This document shows, piece by piece, positions 1 through 8,097 of a DNA stretch of 64,000 nucleotides. Origin of the DNA: Rhizobium etli CFN 42 (GTDB lineage Bacteria > Pseudomonadota > Alphaproteobacteria > Rhizobiales > Rhizobiaceae). The stretch spans positions 496,001-560,000 of the forward strand of contig NC_007766.1 of the NCBI RefSeq assembly GCF_000092045.1. The letters are read 5' to 3'. The position numbers and the translations under genes are program-made. The notes under the pieces were generated by a model, which ran no database searches, had not been told where the DNA came from, and saw only the letters and a program-made list of their open reading frames with translations. Position 1 is the first letter of the stretch; the number at the start of each line of letters is the position of its first letter.

Positions 1-1569
1 GGGGAAACCGATAGTTCGAACTATATCGTTCAATCCGGCCCTTATGTCAGCGATACGGTATATACCCGTATTTTCGGCGGAACGACCATGCACTGGGAGG
101 CGAAAACGCCTCGCCTGCTTCGCTCGGATTTCAAGACGCGCACGCTTTTCGGCCACGGGCTGGACTGGCCGTTGAGCTTTGAGGAGGTCGAGGAGGATTA
201 CCGCCTGGCCGAGCGGGAAATCGGCGTATCGGCGAATGTCGAAGATCAGCAATATCTCGGGCAGACCTTCCCGGACGACTATGTCTTTCCCATGCGAGGA
301 CTGCCGCTTTCCTATCTGGATCAGCAGGTCAACAAGGGCATCGAAGGCACCAGTGTCGAACTTTACGACAAGAGCTATCCCCTGAAGGTCAGGCCCTATC
401 CGCAGGGTCGCAACGGCATACCCAACCCGGCCTATGACGGTGGGAAGGGCTACCGTCCAATCGGCGCCGTTGATACGCATCAGGTCGAAGAGGGCGGCCG
501 GTGCCAGGGCAATACCAACTGCGTACCGCTCTGTCCCGTGCAAGCGCGCTACCACTCCGGCAAAACGCTTGCCAAGGCGTTCGCGGCAAACGGCAAAGGC
601 GGCGAGCGGCTTGTAGAACTGCTGCCGCAGGCGGTCGCTTCGAAGGTCAACATCGATCCGGACAGCGGGAAAGTCCGCTCCCTCGAGGTCAAGATTTACA
701 AGGACCCGGCCTCACCGGCTCACGAGACCATCACCGTCAAGGGCAAGGTTTTCGTGCTTGCGGCAGGCGCCATCGAAACCGCGCGTCTTATGCTGGCCTC
801 CGGCCTGCGCAGCACCAGCGGCCTTGTCGGACGCAATCTGATGGACCACGCCTACCTGCTGAACTGGGCGCTGATGCCGGAGATCTGCGGCACGATGCGC
901 GGAACCAGTTCGACGGGCGGTATTGTCGACCTGCGGGACGGCCCTTTCCGGGAAAAGCAGGCCGCCTTCGCCATCGATATCCATAACGACGGCTGGGGCT
1001 GGGCCACGGGTGCGCCGACCTCCGACCTTCTGGAACTGGTGGATGATCGCAACCTCTACGGAGCGGATCTTCGGCGCGGCATGGTCGACCAGGTTTCGAG
1101 GCAGTTGCTGCTGGCGTTCATGATCGAGGTCATGCCCGTCGAAAGCAACCGCATCACGGTCGATCCGCAATATACCGATGCTCTGGGCAACATGCGGCCG
1201 ATCCTGTCCTTCACGGTTCCGGAATATACCATGAAGGGTGCCGCCTATGGCCGCCAGTTTGCGCGCACCGTCTTTGCCCGCCTGGGCGCGCAGGACCATA
1301 CCCATTACGACCCCAGCGATTACGGCTATGTGGCCTATGAGGGACAAGGCTATGCGATCCGCGGCGGCAATCATCTGGCCGGCACCCATATCATGGGAAC
1401 GACGAAGACCAACTCCGTCGTGGACAAGAACCAGCGCAGCTGGGACCACGAAAATCTCTATCTCATGGGCGGCGGCAGCATGCCGACGATCGGCACGGCC
1501 AATGTCACCTTGACGCTGGCCGCCATGTGCTTCCGAAGCGGTCGCGACATTCTGAAGTCTCTGCATTGA
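1..1569 (+). CDS. GMC-family FAD oxidoreductase, 5' end outside window
   Basis: The reading frame is open from base 1, so the N-terminal Rossmann FAD-binding part lies upstream; an internal ATG at 88 is not the true start. The stretch GGTTMHWEA (about bases 79-105) is the conserved GMC motif near the FAD. The C-terminus has the family's His region (GGNHLAGTHIMG, then NLYLMGGGSMPTIGTANVTLT). A CxxxxxCxxxC-type cysteine cluster (CQGNTNCVPLCPVQAR) resembles that of large subunits of membrane-bound sugar and gluconate dehydrogenases. It probably oxidises a sugar or polyol. The gene two positions downstream resembles the small subunit of FAD sorbitol dehydrogenase, which supports a two-subunit enzyme. 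The substrate cannot be read from sequence. Confidence 0.85.
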   Translation, partial: GETDSSNYIVQSGPYVSDTVYTRIFGGTTMHWEAKTPRLLRSDFKTRTLFGHGLDWPLSFEEVEEDYRLAEREIGVSANVEDQQYLGQTFPDDYVFPMRGLPLSYLDQQVNKGIEGTSVELYDKSYPLKVRPYPQGRNGIPNPAYDGGKGYRPIGAVDTHQVEEGGRCQGNTNCVPLCPVQARYHSGKTLAKAFAANGKGGERLVELLPQAVASKVNIDPDSGKVRSLEVKIYKDPASPAHETITVKGKVFVLAAGAIETARLMLASGLRSTSGLVGRNLMDHAYLLNWALMPEICGTMRGTSSTGGIVDLRDGPFREKQAAFAIDIHNDGWGWATGAPTSDLLELVDDRNLYGADLRRGMVDQVSRQLLLAFMIEVMPVESNRITVDPQYTDALGNMRPILSFTVPEYTMKGAAYGRQFARTVFARLGAQDHTHYDPSDYGYVAYEGQGYAIRGGNHLAGTHIMGTTKTNSVVDKNQRSWDHENLYLMGGGSMPTIGTANVTLTLAAMCFRSGRDILKSLH

Positions 1570-1667
1570 ACGAAGACCGGTATCCAGCGCGGAACGAACC
1601 TATGGGTTCGATGCAAGTGACACGAAGCCGGCCGGTGCACCCAACTTATCTTTCACGGAGCATGAGC

Positions 1668-2786
1668 ATGGATTCCTATAGTATCAAGACGCTCGATGAG
1701 CTGAAAGAGTTTCTCTACCGGGCGATGCAGCTCGAGCATGCGACGATTCCGCCGTATCTGACGGCGCTCTACTCGATCAAGCCCGGCGTCAATCAGGACG
1801 CAACCCAGGTTCTGCGCGTAATCGTCGTGGAAGAAATGCTGCATCTGACGATCGCGGCCAATATTCTCAATGCCATCGGCGGCAAGCCGGATCTTGTCAG
1901 GCCGGACTTCGTAGCCAGCTATCCCGCCGCCCTGCCGGACGGCGAGACCGATTTCAAGGTCGGCATCCAGGCATTCGGCCGTGAGGCGCTGGCGACTTTC
2001 CTGAAAATCGAGCGGCCGGCCCAGCGTCCTGAACATCTCGTCGGCAAGGGCCTGATACACCGCAAAACTCCCGCTGGTATCACCGCGCTCGCCAGCCATC
2101 CGAGACATGAGGACCTCCATTTCTACAGTATCGGCGAGTTCTACTCGGCCATCGCGGAAGGCATCAAATACCTGGAAGCCGAAGCGCATGAGGCGGGCAC
2201 AACCATCTTTACCGGCGACAGGTCGCGCCAGATCACCTCGGAATACTATTACTCCGGCGGCGGCGAGCTGTTTGCGGTGACCGATCTGAAAAGTGCCCAG
2301 GAAGCGCTCGAACTCATCATCGAACAGGGCGAAGGCGACGGCGGCGGTATCTACGACGATGACGACCACGAACTGGCCCATTACTATCGTTTCGAGGAAC
2401 TGGTCAAAGGCCGCTACTACCAGAAGGGCGACCAGCCCGGCCACCCCACGGGTCCGCACCTGCAGGTCGATTGGGAGGGCGCCTATCCCATAAAAGAGAA
2501 CCTGAAAGTGGGGGACATACTCGAAGGTTCGGAACTGCGTGAGGCGGCGATCGCCTTCAACACGCGCTATGGCGAATTTCTCCAGCTTGTGACGCGTGCC
2601 TATAACGGCCAGCCAAACCTGCTGCTGGAAGCCGTTCCGATGATGTTCGAATTCCGAAACATGATCCTCGAACTCATCCGCAATCCGCTGCCAAAGCATC
2701 CCGGTAAGAACGGCAGCCCCACCTATGAGATCCCCGGCGGTATCAAACAGCCAGTCGTCACCCGGCAGGCGGAGGTGAACGCATGA
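1668..2786 (+). CDS. Ferritin-like protein of the VioB / iminophenyl-pyruvate dimer synthase type
   Basis: The frame opens further upstream, but ACGGAG at about 1656-1660 is best spaced for the ATG at 1668 (MDSYSIKTLDELKEF). The N-terminal half reads as a four-helix ferritin-like bundle. It has the Glu/His pattern of this family: AMQLEHATIPPYLTALYS, then VVEEMLHLTIAANILNAIGG. This domain is known from VioB, RebD and StaD, where it couples oxidised amino-acid imines, and from many uncharacterised proteins in metabolic clusters. The C-terminal half is less conserved. The gene sits between the two putative dehydrogenase subunits and overlaps the next gene by ATGA, so it is probably co-translated. 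Its function here is unknown: an oxygen- or metal-dependent tailoring role is an inference. Confidence 0.7.
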   Translation: MDSYSIKTLDELKEFLYRAMQLEHATIPPYLTALYSIKPGVNQDATQVLRVIVVEEMLHLTIAANILNAIGGKPDLVRPDFVASYPAALPDGETDFKVGIQAFGREALATFLKIERPAQRPEHLVGKGLIHRKTPAGITALASHPRHEDLHFYSIGEFYSAIAEGIKYLEAEAHEAGTTIFTGDRSRQITSEYYYSGGGELFAVTDLKSAQEALELIIEQGEGDGGGIYDDDDHELAHYYRFEELVKGRYYQKGDQPGHPTGPHLQVDWEGAYPIKENLKVGDILEGSELREAAIAFNTRYGEFLQLVTRAYNGQPNLLLEAVPMMFEFRNMILELIRNPLPKHPGKNGSPTYEIPGGIKQPVVTRQAEVNA

Positions 2787-3340
2787 GCAGCCGTTTCGAG
2801 CCATTTCTGGGTCTTTCCGTCGAATTGACGGCCTTCTCCTACTTCGATCTTCTGGGAACCGGCTTGGCAGAACGCTATCTCGCCACGCTCGACACGGTGG
2901 TCGGCAGCGAGATCACCGACGCACTGCTGGCCGCTTTCACCGCCCTGCCACCCCCGGAAAGCGAGGCCCGTATCCGCGCCATGCGCACGACCATTCTCGG
3001 CAATGAATTGCTGGGAGAGGTGGCCCGCGCGCTGATCAAGCTCTGGTATTCCGGCACCTGGTTCGAGCTGTCCACCGCCTGGACGGAGCGCTTTGGCCCC
3101 AGGCCTGCGAATACCACCTTCGTCGTTTCTCCCGATGCTTATATCGAGGGTCTGCTCTGGAAGGCGATCGGAGCCCACCCTGCGGGCGCCAAGGGGCAGG
3201 GTTTCGGCTCCTGGGCCTTTCCGCCGAAAATTCCGGCTCACGCGCCCGTTCCGAGACCTGCCCTGACGCCAATTCCGCTTGTCCTCAAAGAACTGGATCA
3301 ACGCCATGACGAATTATCTGCATCGACTGACGCCCGCTAA
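2783..3340 (+). CDS. Small subunit-like protein of FAD sorbitol dehydrogenase family
   Basis: This is a 185-residue protein whose start overlaps the previous stop (ATGA at 2783). The N-terminus (FLGLSVELTAFSYFDLLGTGLAERYLATL) and the central ALIKLWYSGTW segment resemble the FAD-SLDH small-subunit family, which pairs with GMC-type catalytic subunits. In that family the small subunit stabilises the flavoprotein and often carries the export signal. No Tat or Sec signal is evident here, so the complex may be cytoplasmic. The assignment rests on remembered family pattern plus the GMC gene upstream; a generic hypothetical protein remains possible. Confidence 0.55.
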   Translation: MSSRFEPFLGLSVELTAFSYFDLLGTGLAERYLATLDTVVGSEITDALLAAFTALPPPESEARIRAMRTTILGNELLGEVARALIKLWYSGTWFELSTAWTERFGPRPANTTFVVSPDAYIEGLLWKAIGAHPAGAKGQGFGSWAFPPKIPAHAPVPRPALTPIPLVLKELDQRHDELSASTDAR

Positions 3341-4244
3341 GGTCTGGCTCGGCGTCATCCCCACGCTCTGGTGGAATGACGATTTCATCGACATCGACAT
3401 CGGCATCCCCTACGAGCAGGCTCTGAGTGAAATGGCGCTCGCCGGCTATGTCGGGTGCGGCGTTGGCCATAAATATCCGACGGATCTGAAAATCTTGCGC
3501 CCCGTCCTCGAACTCAGGGGATTGCGGATTTCCGAGCCTTGGGTGAGCACTTACTTCACCATCAAGGCGATGAATCGTCACACGCTTGAAAGCGTCGATG
3601 CTCAGCTCGACTTCCTCGAAGCCATGGAAGGCGGCAGCGACGATCCGCGCAGGGCCGATCTCGTCGTCTCCGAGTTTGGCGGAGCGGTCAATCCGCTTCC
3701 GGTCGCCCTGTTTCCCAATTGCCCCGAATTCTCCGAGGACCAGTGGAAACAGCTGATCGAAGGCCTGCATGCAGCCGGCGAGAAGGCCAAGGCCCGCAAC
3801 CGCCGGCTCTGCTATCACCCGCATCTCGGAACCGGGGTGATGAAGACGGAAGCGATCCACCGGCTCATGGACGAGACGGATCCTCGCCTAGTCCACATGC
3901 TTCTCGATACCGCACACCAGGCGGCCGCCGGCGTCGATCCGCTGGCGCTGGCCAGAAAATACGCCCACCGCATCAAGCATGTTCACCTCAAAGACATTCG
4001 CGGCGAGGTGGTTACGAACATTCACAAGGGAGAATTGTCCTTCCAGCAAGGGATCGAGGCGGGGATCTTCACCGTGCCGGGTGACGGCTCCATCGAGACC
4101 TTTCCGGAAATCCTCGATGCGTTGGCCGAGGCGGATTTCGCCGGGTGGATCTGCATCGAGGCAGAGCAGGACCCGGCCAAGGCCAATCCGCTGCAATACG
4201 CGAAAATGGGCCGTGAATATCTGCGCAAGCTGCTTGGATGGTAG
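3306..4244 (+). CDS. IolE-like sugar isomerase/dehydratase (xylose isomerase-like TIM barrel)
   Basis: The protein has about 312 residues and fits the AP-endonuclease-2 / xylose-isomerase-like barrel superfamily, closest in feel to myo-inosose dehydratase IolE. Visible metal- or substrate-binding elements include LVVSEFGGAV, LCYHPHLGTGV, HMLLDTAHQAAAGVDP, IKHVHLKDIR and WICIEAEQDP. These supply the Glu, Asp and His ligands spaced along successive strands. The chosen ATG at 3306 lies inside the end of the previous gene; a TTG at 3279 is an alternative. It probably acts on a keto-cyclitol or ketose. Inositol catabolism is a possibility, but no other iol gene is nearby, so IolE itself should not be assumed. 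Confidence 0.7.
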   Translation: MTNYLHRLTPAKVWLGVIPTLWWNDDFIDIDIGIPYEQALSEMALAGYVGCGVGHKYPTDLKILRPVLELRGLRISEPWVSTYFTIKAMNRHTLESVDAQLDFLEAMEGGSDDPRRADLVVSEFGGAVNPLPVALFPNCPEFSEDQWKQLIEGLHAAGEKAKARNRRLCYHPHLGTGVMKTEAIHRLMDETDPRLVHMLLDTAHQAAAGVDPLALARKYAHRIKHVHLKDIRGEVVTNIHKGELSFQQGIEAGIFTVPGDGSIETFPEILDALAEADFAGWICIEAEQDPAKANPLQYAKMGREYLRKLLGW

Positions 4245-4377
4245 CCCGGCGCCGAGCGCTTGTTTCAGCCGGATGGCGATGTGAAGGAGGCGGGAAAGGA
4301 TCTCGCCTCATACAATGCCCGGCGAGACATCATCCTGAACCACGCATTACTGGATAGTCACAGCTGGAGCGATGAAG

Positions 4378-5400
4378 ATGGAAGAGGCACGCAGGCGAGA
4401 TATATATTTCAGCTTCTTTATGTTTACGGCGGATTTGAGGCCGAATGACGCGGGCTATACAGAGGTTCTCGTCAGACATCTGAAAGCTCTTACAGAGATC
4501 GGCTACACCGGCTTCGATGTGCATATCGCCCCAGGCCCGGTTCATGCCGATCATCACGCTGAGGTCGAAAGCTATATCAGCCTCAGACGAGCGTTCGATC
4601 GGGCCGGCTTCCGGGATGTGAGGTTCACAACCAATGTGGGGACCACGCGAAGCTTCGATCCGACCTCGACCTACGAGGAACAGCGCAAGCAGGCTTTGTC
4701 CTATCTCAAATCCCGCGTCGACATCACCTCGGTGCTGGGCGGGGAGAATACGATCATGTCGGGGCCATTCCTGTACCCCTATGGTGTCTTCCCGCTGACG
4801 GATGACGGCGATGGGATCTGGAGCGACGCGCTTCAGGAGTGGATGAAGCCACGATATGCGGCGGCGGCCTCCATCTTCCGGGAATTGGCGCAATATTCTG
4901 CCGAGAAGAGGGTGAAGCTCGCCATCGAACCCGTCAAGAATTGGGAAACGCCCGGGCCGACAATGGTCTCGGAAGCGCTGGATTTTCTCGAAAGCGCCGA
5001 CATTCCGGTCGGTGGCGTCACGGTCGATACAGCCCAGGTCGTGATGGAAAGCCAGGGGCCGGCAATCTTCAGGAAAAACATCGCCCGGGCAGTACAGCAG
5101 AGCCGGCTGAATTACGTTCATATCTCGGCGCCGGACCGGGGCGCTGTCAGCGACAGCTGGATTCCCTGGGAGATCATGCTGGACGAAATCGAACCGGTCT
5201 ATTCCGGCCCTTATCTCGTCGAAGTCTTCAACGCGATTCCCCCCTTCGAGAGCTCGATGCGAATGACGCGCAGACGTTTCTGGCGGCCCGGCGAGGACGC
5301 GCCGGAGGCTGATGTCGACAGCGCCTACGACGTTGCGCGCGCCGCCCTGAGGACATTGGAGGAAAAGATCGCGTCCCACGGCCGTCGATCTCATTCGTGA
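4378..5400 (+). CDS. Sugar phosphate isomerase/epimerase family protein
   Basis: The ATG at 4378 is preferred over the one at 4372 because GGAG at 4366-4369 is then about 8 bases away. The protein (about 340 residues) is a second xylose-isomerase-like TIM barrel. Typical elements are YTGFDVHIAPG, FTTNVGTTRSF, VKLAIEPVKNWE, GGVTVDTAQVVM, LNYVHISAPDRG and GPYLVEVFNA, with the Glu, Asp, His and Glu that bind the divalent metal in this superfamily. D-tagatose 3-epimerase-like or keto-sugar isomerase chemistry is likely. It follows the IolE-like gene by 133 bases on the same strand and belongs to the same cluster. Confidence 0.7.
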   Translation: MEEARRRDIYFSFFMFTADLRPNDAGYTEVLVRHLKALTEIGYTGFDVHIAPGPVHADHHAEVESYISLRRAFDRAGFRDVRFTTNVGTTRSFDPTSTYEEQRKQALSYLKSRVDITSVLGGENTIMSGPFLYPYGVFPLTDDGDGIWSDALQEWMKPRYAAAASIFRELAQYSAEKRVKLAIEPVKNWETPGPTMVSEALDFLESADIPVGGVTVDTAQVVMESQGPAIFRKNIARAVQQSRLNYVHISAPDRGAVSDSWIPWEIMLDEIEPVYSGPYLVEVFNAIPPFESSMRMTRRRFWRPGEDAPEADVDSAYDVARAALRTLEEKIASHGRRSHS

Positions 5401-5516
5401 TGGCGCTCCGGCGCGCAAATGTTGGAAACAGCCCGCGAATGCTGGGGAACCAAGTCTCCGCCATGCCCGGGTGAACGTCAAACCTCAGCAAAGACCTTTC
5501 AATCAGGGAGATACCT

Positions 5517-6341
5517 ATGGTGGCGCAATTGCCGGAGCCCATTAAAATCGTCAGGCGAGCAGGCGATGTTCGTATTCACACGTTCATTTCGGCTTTCACG
5601 GATGACAATATCGCCAACGCGACGCACATCATCGAAGGCAGGAACAAGCTTGTTCTTGTCGATGGGCAATTCCTCGTCCCCTACGCGCTGCAATTCAGGG
5701 CCTATGCCGACAGTCTCGGCAAGGAGATCGACCGGATTTACCTGTCGCACAGGCACCCGGACCATTGGTTTGGCCTGGGAGCCGCATTCAGCGACATTCC
5801 GATTCATGCACTGTCGGAAACGAAGGAGTTCCTGAGGCAGCATGGCCAGGATTCCCTGAATGACCATTGGAAACTTGGCAACCTCGCTCCGAAGACCTTG
5901 GTGATTCCCGAAAAAACCGTCCGCGCCGGCCACGAGATCATCGACGGAGTCAAATACGTATTTGATGAAGTCGTTGATACGGAGATCGATTTTCTCCTCA
6001 CCATAGGTCTTCCTGATGTCGGCGTTTTTATTGCCCAAGACTTGATCTACAGCGGAACGCACCTTTATCTGACGAAATACATGGAGCATTGGATCGGGGT
6101 TTTGCAGGGCATGCTGCTGTCCGACTATGAGCTGTTCCTTCCCGGTCACGGCTTTCCGGCTGACAAAAACGAGGTTGCCAAAAATATAGAGTATTTGTCC
6201 GTCGCCATAGAGGCCGCCGGCCACGGACTCACCAATGATGCTTTCAAGCGCTTCCTGCTGGAAAGATTTCCAGAACGAAAATGCCCCGGAATATTCGACA
6301 TATACATACCGCGCTTATTCGATAACGCGAGCGAGTTCTAA
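5517..6341 (+). CDS. Metallo-beta-lactamase-fold hydrolase
   Basis: This 274-residue protein carries the binuclear zinc motif HxHxDH as SHRHPDHWFG at about residue 77. Later candidate ligands are in FIAQDLIYSGTH and LFLPGHGFP. That pattern is typical of MBL-fold hydrolases acting on thioesters, lactones or similar bonds. It has no signal peptide and is probably cytoplasmic. AGGGAG at about 5505 lies 6 bases before the ATG. It sits between the sugar isomerase-like gene and the ThDP decarboxylase, so lactone or thioester hydrolysis of a pathway intermediate is a reasonable guess, but the substrate is unknown. Confidence 0.75.
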   Translation: MVAQLPEPIKIVRRAGDVRIHTFISAFTDDNIANATHIIEGRNKLVLVDGQFLVPYALQFRAYADSLGKEIDRIYLSHRHPDHWFGLGAAFSDIPIHALSETKEFLRQHGQDSLNDHWKLGNLAPKTLVIPEKTVRAGHEIIDGVKYVFDEVVDTEIDFLLTIGLPDVGVFIAQDLIYSGTHLYLTKYMEHWIGVLQGMLLSDYELFLPGHGFPADKNEVAKNIEYLSVAIEAAGHGLTNDAFKRFLLERFPERKCPGIFDIYIPRLFDNASEF

Positions 6342-6379
6342 TATTCGTCAATTCTCGTCAACAGGGGAGCCGCTGGAAC

Positions 6380-8035
6380 ATGGGCGATACATACACGGTT
6401 GGACAATATCTGGTCGACAGACTTCGCGAACTGGGTCTGGGACATTTGTTTTCGGTGGCGGGCGATTATTCGATCGAATGGGTAAACAGCTATGTCGAGA
6501 AAAGCGATATTCAGGTCATCGAAGAGGTGAATGAACTGAATGCCGGTTATGCGGCCGACGGCTATGCGAGACTGAAAGGAATTGGCGCGCTGTGCGTCAC
6601 CTATTCCGCAGGCTCGCTTTGTGCGACAAATGCGATCGCCGGATGCTACGTCGAGAAAGTGCCGGTCGTCCTGATCAACGGTGCGCCAAGTGTCCAGAAA
6701 ACGCTGAGATTCGAACAAACCGGCTATAGTTCGCACCACTTCATCAGCGGGCGCGAAACGGATCGGCAGGTGTTCGAATACATAACCGCCGCTACCGTTC
6801 GCATAGACAGCCCTCATCTTGCGCCAATGCTGATAGATTATGCGCTGACACAGTGCATCACGGAAAGACGTCCGGTCTATGTCGAGTTGCTGGAGGATAT
6901 GGTCGACCTGGAATGCACGCGCCCGTCGAATGCATTGAAAGCGGCGCCTGACATATCCGACGAGGACAGTCTCAATCAGTCGATCGCGCAAATCAGCGAA
7001 AGATTGCAGAACGCGACCAAACCTCTGATCTGGATCGGTGTCGAGATCGACCGGTTCGGTCTTCACGACCAGGCGGAGCGGCTTATCCAGGACCTCAAAA
7101 TTCCCTACGTGACCGAGCTTTTGAGCAAGGCCATCCTGTCGGAAGACGATGTCCAGTTTGCCGGGGTGTTCGATGGCCAATCGTCGTCATCCTATGTCCA
7201 GTCTTTGGTCAAAGACTCCGACTTCGTATTGGCGCTGGGCGTCTGGTTGACTGATATCAACGATTTGGGCTGGCCTATCGATCTCGACAAAACCGCATTC
7301 GCCTCATGGGATACAGTGAAATATGGCACGATCTTCAACGCACAGGTTTCGTTGGCGGATCTCGTCAACGGCTTGATCGACAAAAGGCTGACATGCAAAC
7401 CCCAAAGCCTACCGGCGAAAACGGCCCGACAGGCGCCGATCGTGAATCCGACAGGCGAAATCACCTATCAGGGCTTCTACGATTTCATTCAGCAGCAGAT
7501 CGACGGAAACACCATCGTTGGTGCCGACGCCAGTTTGAATTATTTCGGGAGCCTGCTTCTTGAAGTGGGGGCTCGCCGCGGCTTCATCGTCCAATCATCC
7601 TATTCGGCGATCGGTTATATTGGCCCGGCCGCGACTGGAGTTTCGCTGGCGAAGCAAGCTAACCAGAGGCTGCTGGTCTTTGCCGGGGATGGCGGGTTTC
7701 AGATGACCGCTCAATGCCTCTCGACACAAACCCGTTTCAATCTCAACCCGATCATCTTCGTGATGGACAACGGCATCTATGGCGTCGAGCAATGGCTTGC
7801 CGATGCATCGGTTTTCCATGGTAACAGGCCGTTCTACACCTCATGCATCCTGCACCGATGGAATTACAGCAAGTTGGCAGAGGTCTTTGGCTGCCGGGGC
7901 TGGAAAGTGGACACCTATGGCGAACTGGAGGATGCCATAAGCGGCGCCAAAGAAAACCTGAACAGTCCGTCCATCATCCAGGTCGTGGTGCCTCAGCGGT
8001 CAATCCCCAATAATGCGAACTGGAAAGCAAGCTAG
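6380..8035 (+). CDS. ThDP-dependent decarboxylase, pyruvate/indolepyruvate decarboxylase family
   Basis: The 551-residue protein has the three ThDP-enzyme domains. The N-terminal pyrimidine-binding domain contains the activating Glu in VIEEVNELNAGYAADGYAR (about residues 46-64). The middle domain follows. The C-terminal diphosphate-binding domain has GDGGFQMTAQCLS, ending the metal motif at NGIYGVEQW. The opening TVGQYLVDRLRELG and FSVAGDYS are characteristic of pyruvate, indolepyruvate and phenylpyruvate decarboxylases rather than acetolactate synthases. It would convert a 2-keto acid to an aldehyde and CO2, or perform carboligation. GGGGAG lies just upstream. It is the last gene of the 0-8 kb cluster. 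Indole-acetic acid synthesis is one possibility but is not supported by the neighbours. Confidence 0.8.
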   Translation: MGDTYTVGQYLVDRLRELGLGHLFSVAGDYSIEWVNSYVEKSDIQVIEEVNELNAGYAADGYARLKGIGALCVTYSAGSLCATNAIAGCYVEKVPVVLINGAPSVQKTLRFEQTGYSSHHFISGRETDRQVFEYITAATVRIDSPHLAPMLIDYALTQCITERRPVYVELLEDMVDLECTRPSNALKAAPDISDEDSLNQSIAQISERLQNATKPLIWIGVEIDRFGLHDQAERLIQDLKIPYVTELLSKAILSEDDVQFAGVFDGQSSSSYVQSLVKDSDFVLALGVWLTDINDLGWPIDLDKTAFASWDTVKYGTIFNAQVSLADLVNGLIDKRLTCKPQSLPAKTARQAPIVNPTGEITYQGFYDFIQQQIDGNTIVGADASLNYFGSLLLEVGARRGFIVQSSYSAIGYIGPAATGVSLAKQANQRLLVFAGDGGFQMTAQCLSTQTRFNLNPIIFVMDNGIYGVEQWLADASVFHGNRPFYTSCILHRWNYSKLAEVFGCRGWKVDTYGELEDAISGAKENLNSPSIIQVVVPQRSIPNNANWKAS

Positions 8036-8097
8036 AGCGGTTCTGGCGACGCGCACCAGGGCAGGCGATGAACTGCCGTCGCTCGATCGCTTCGACG

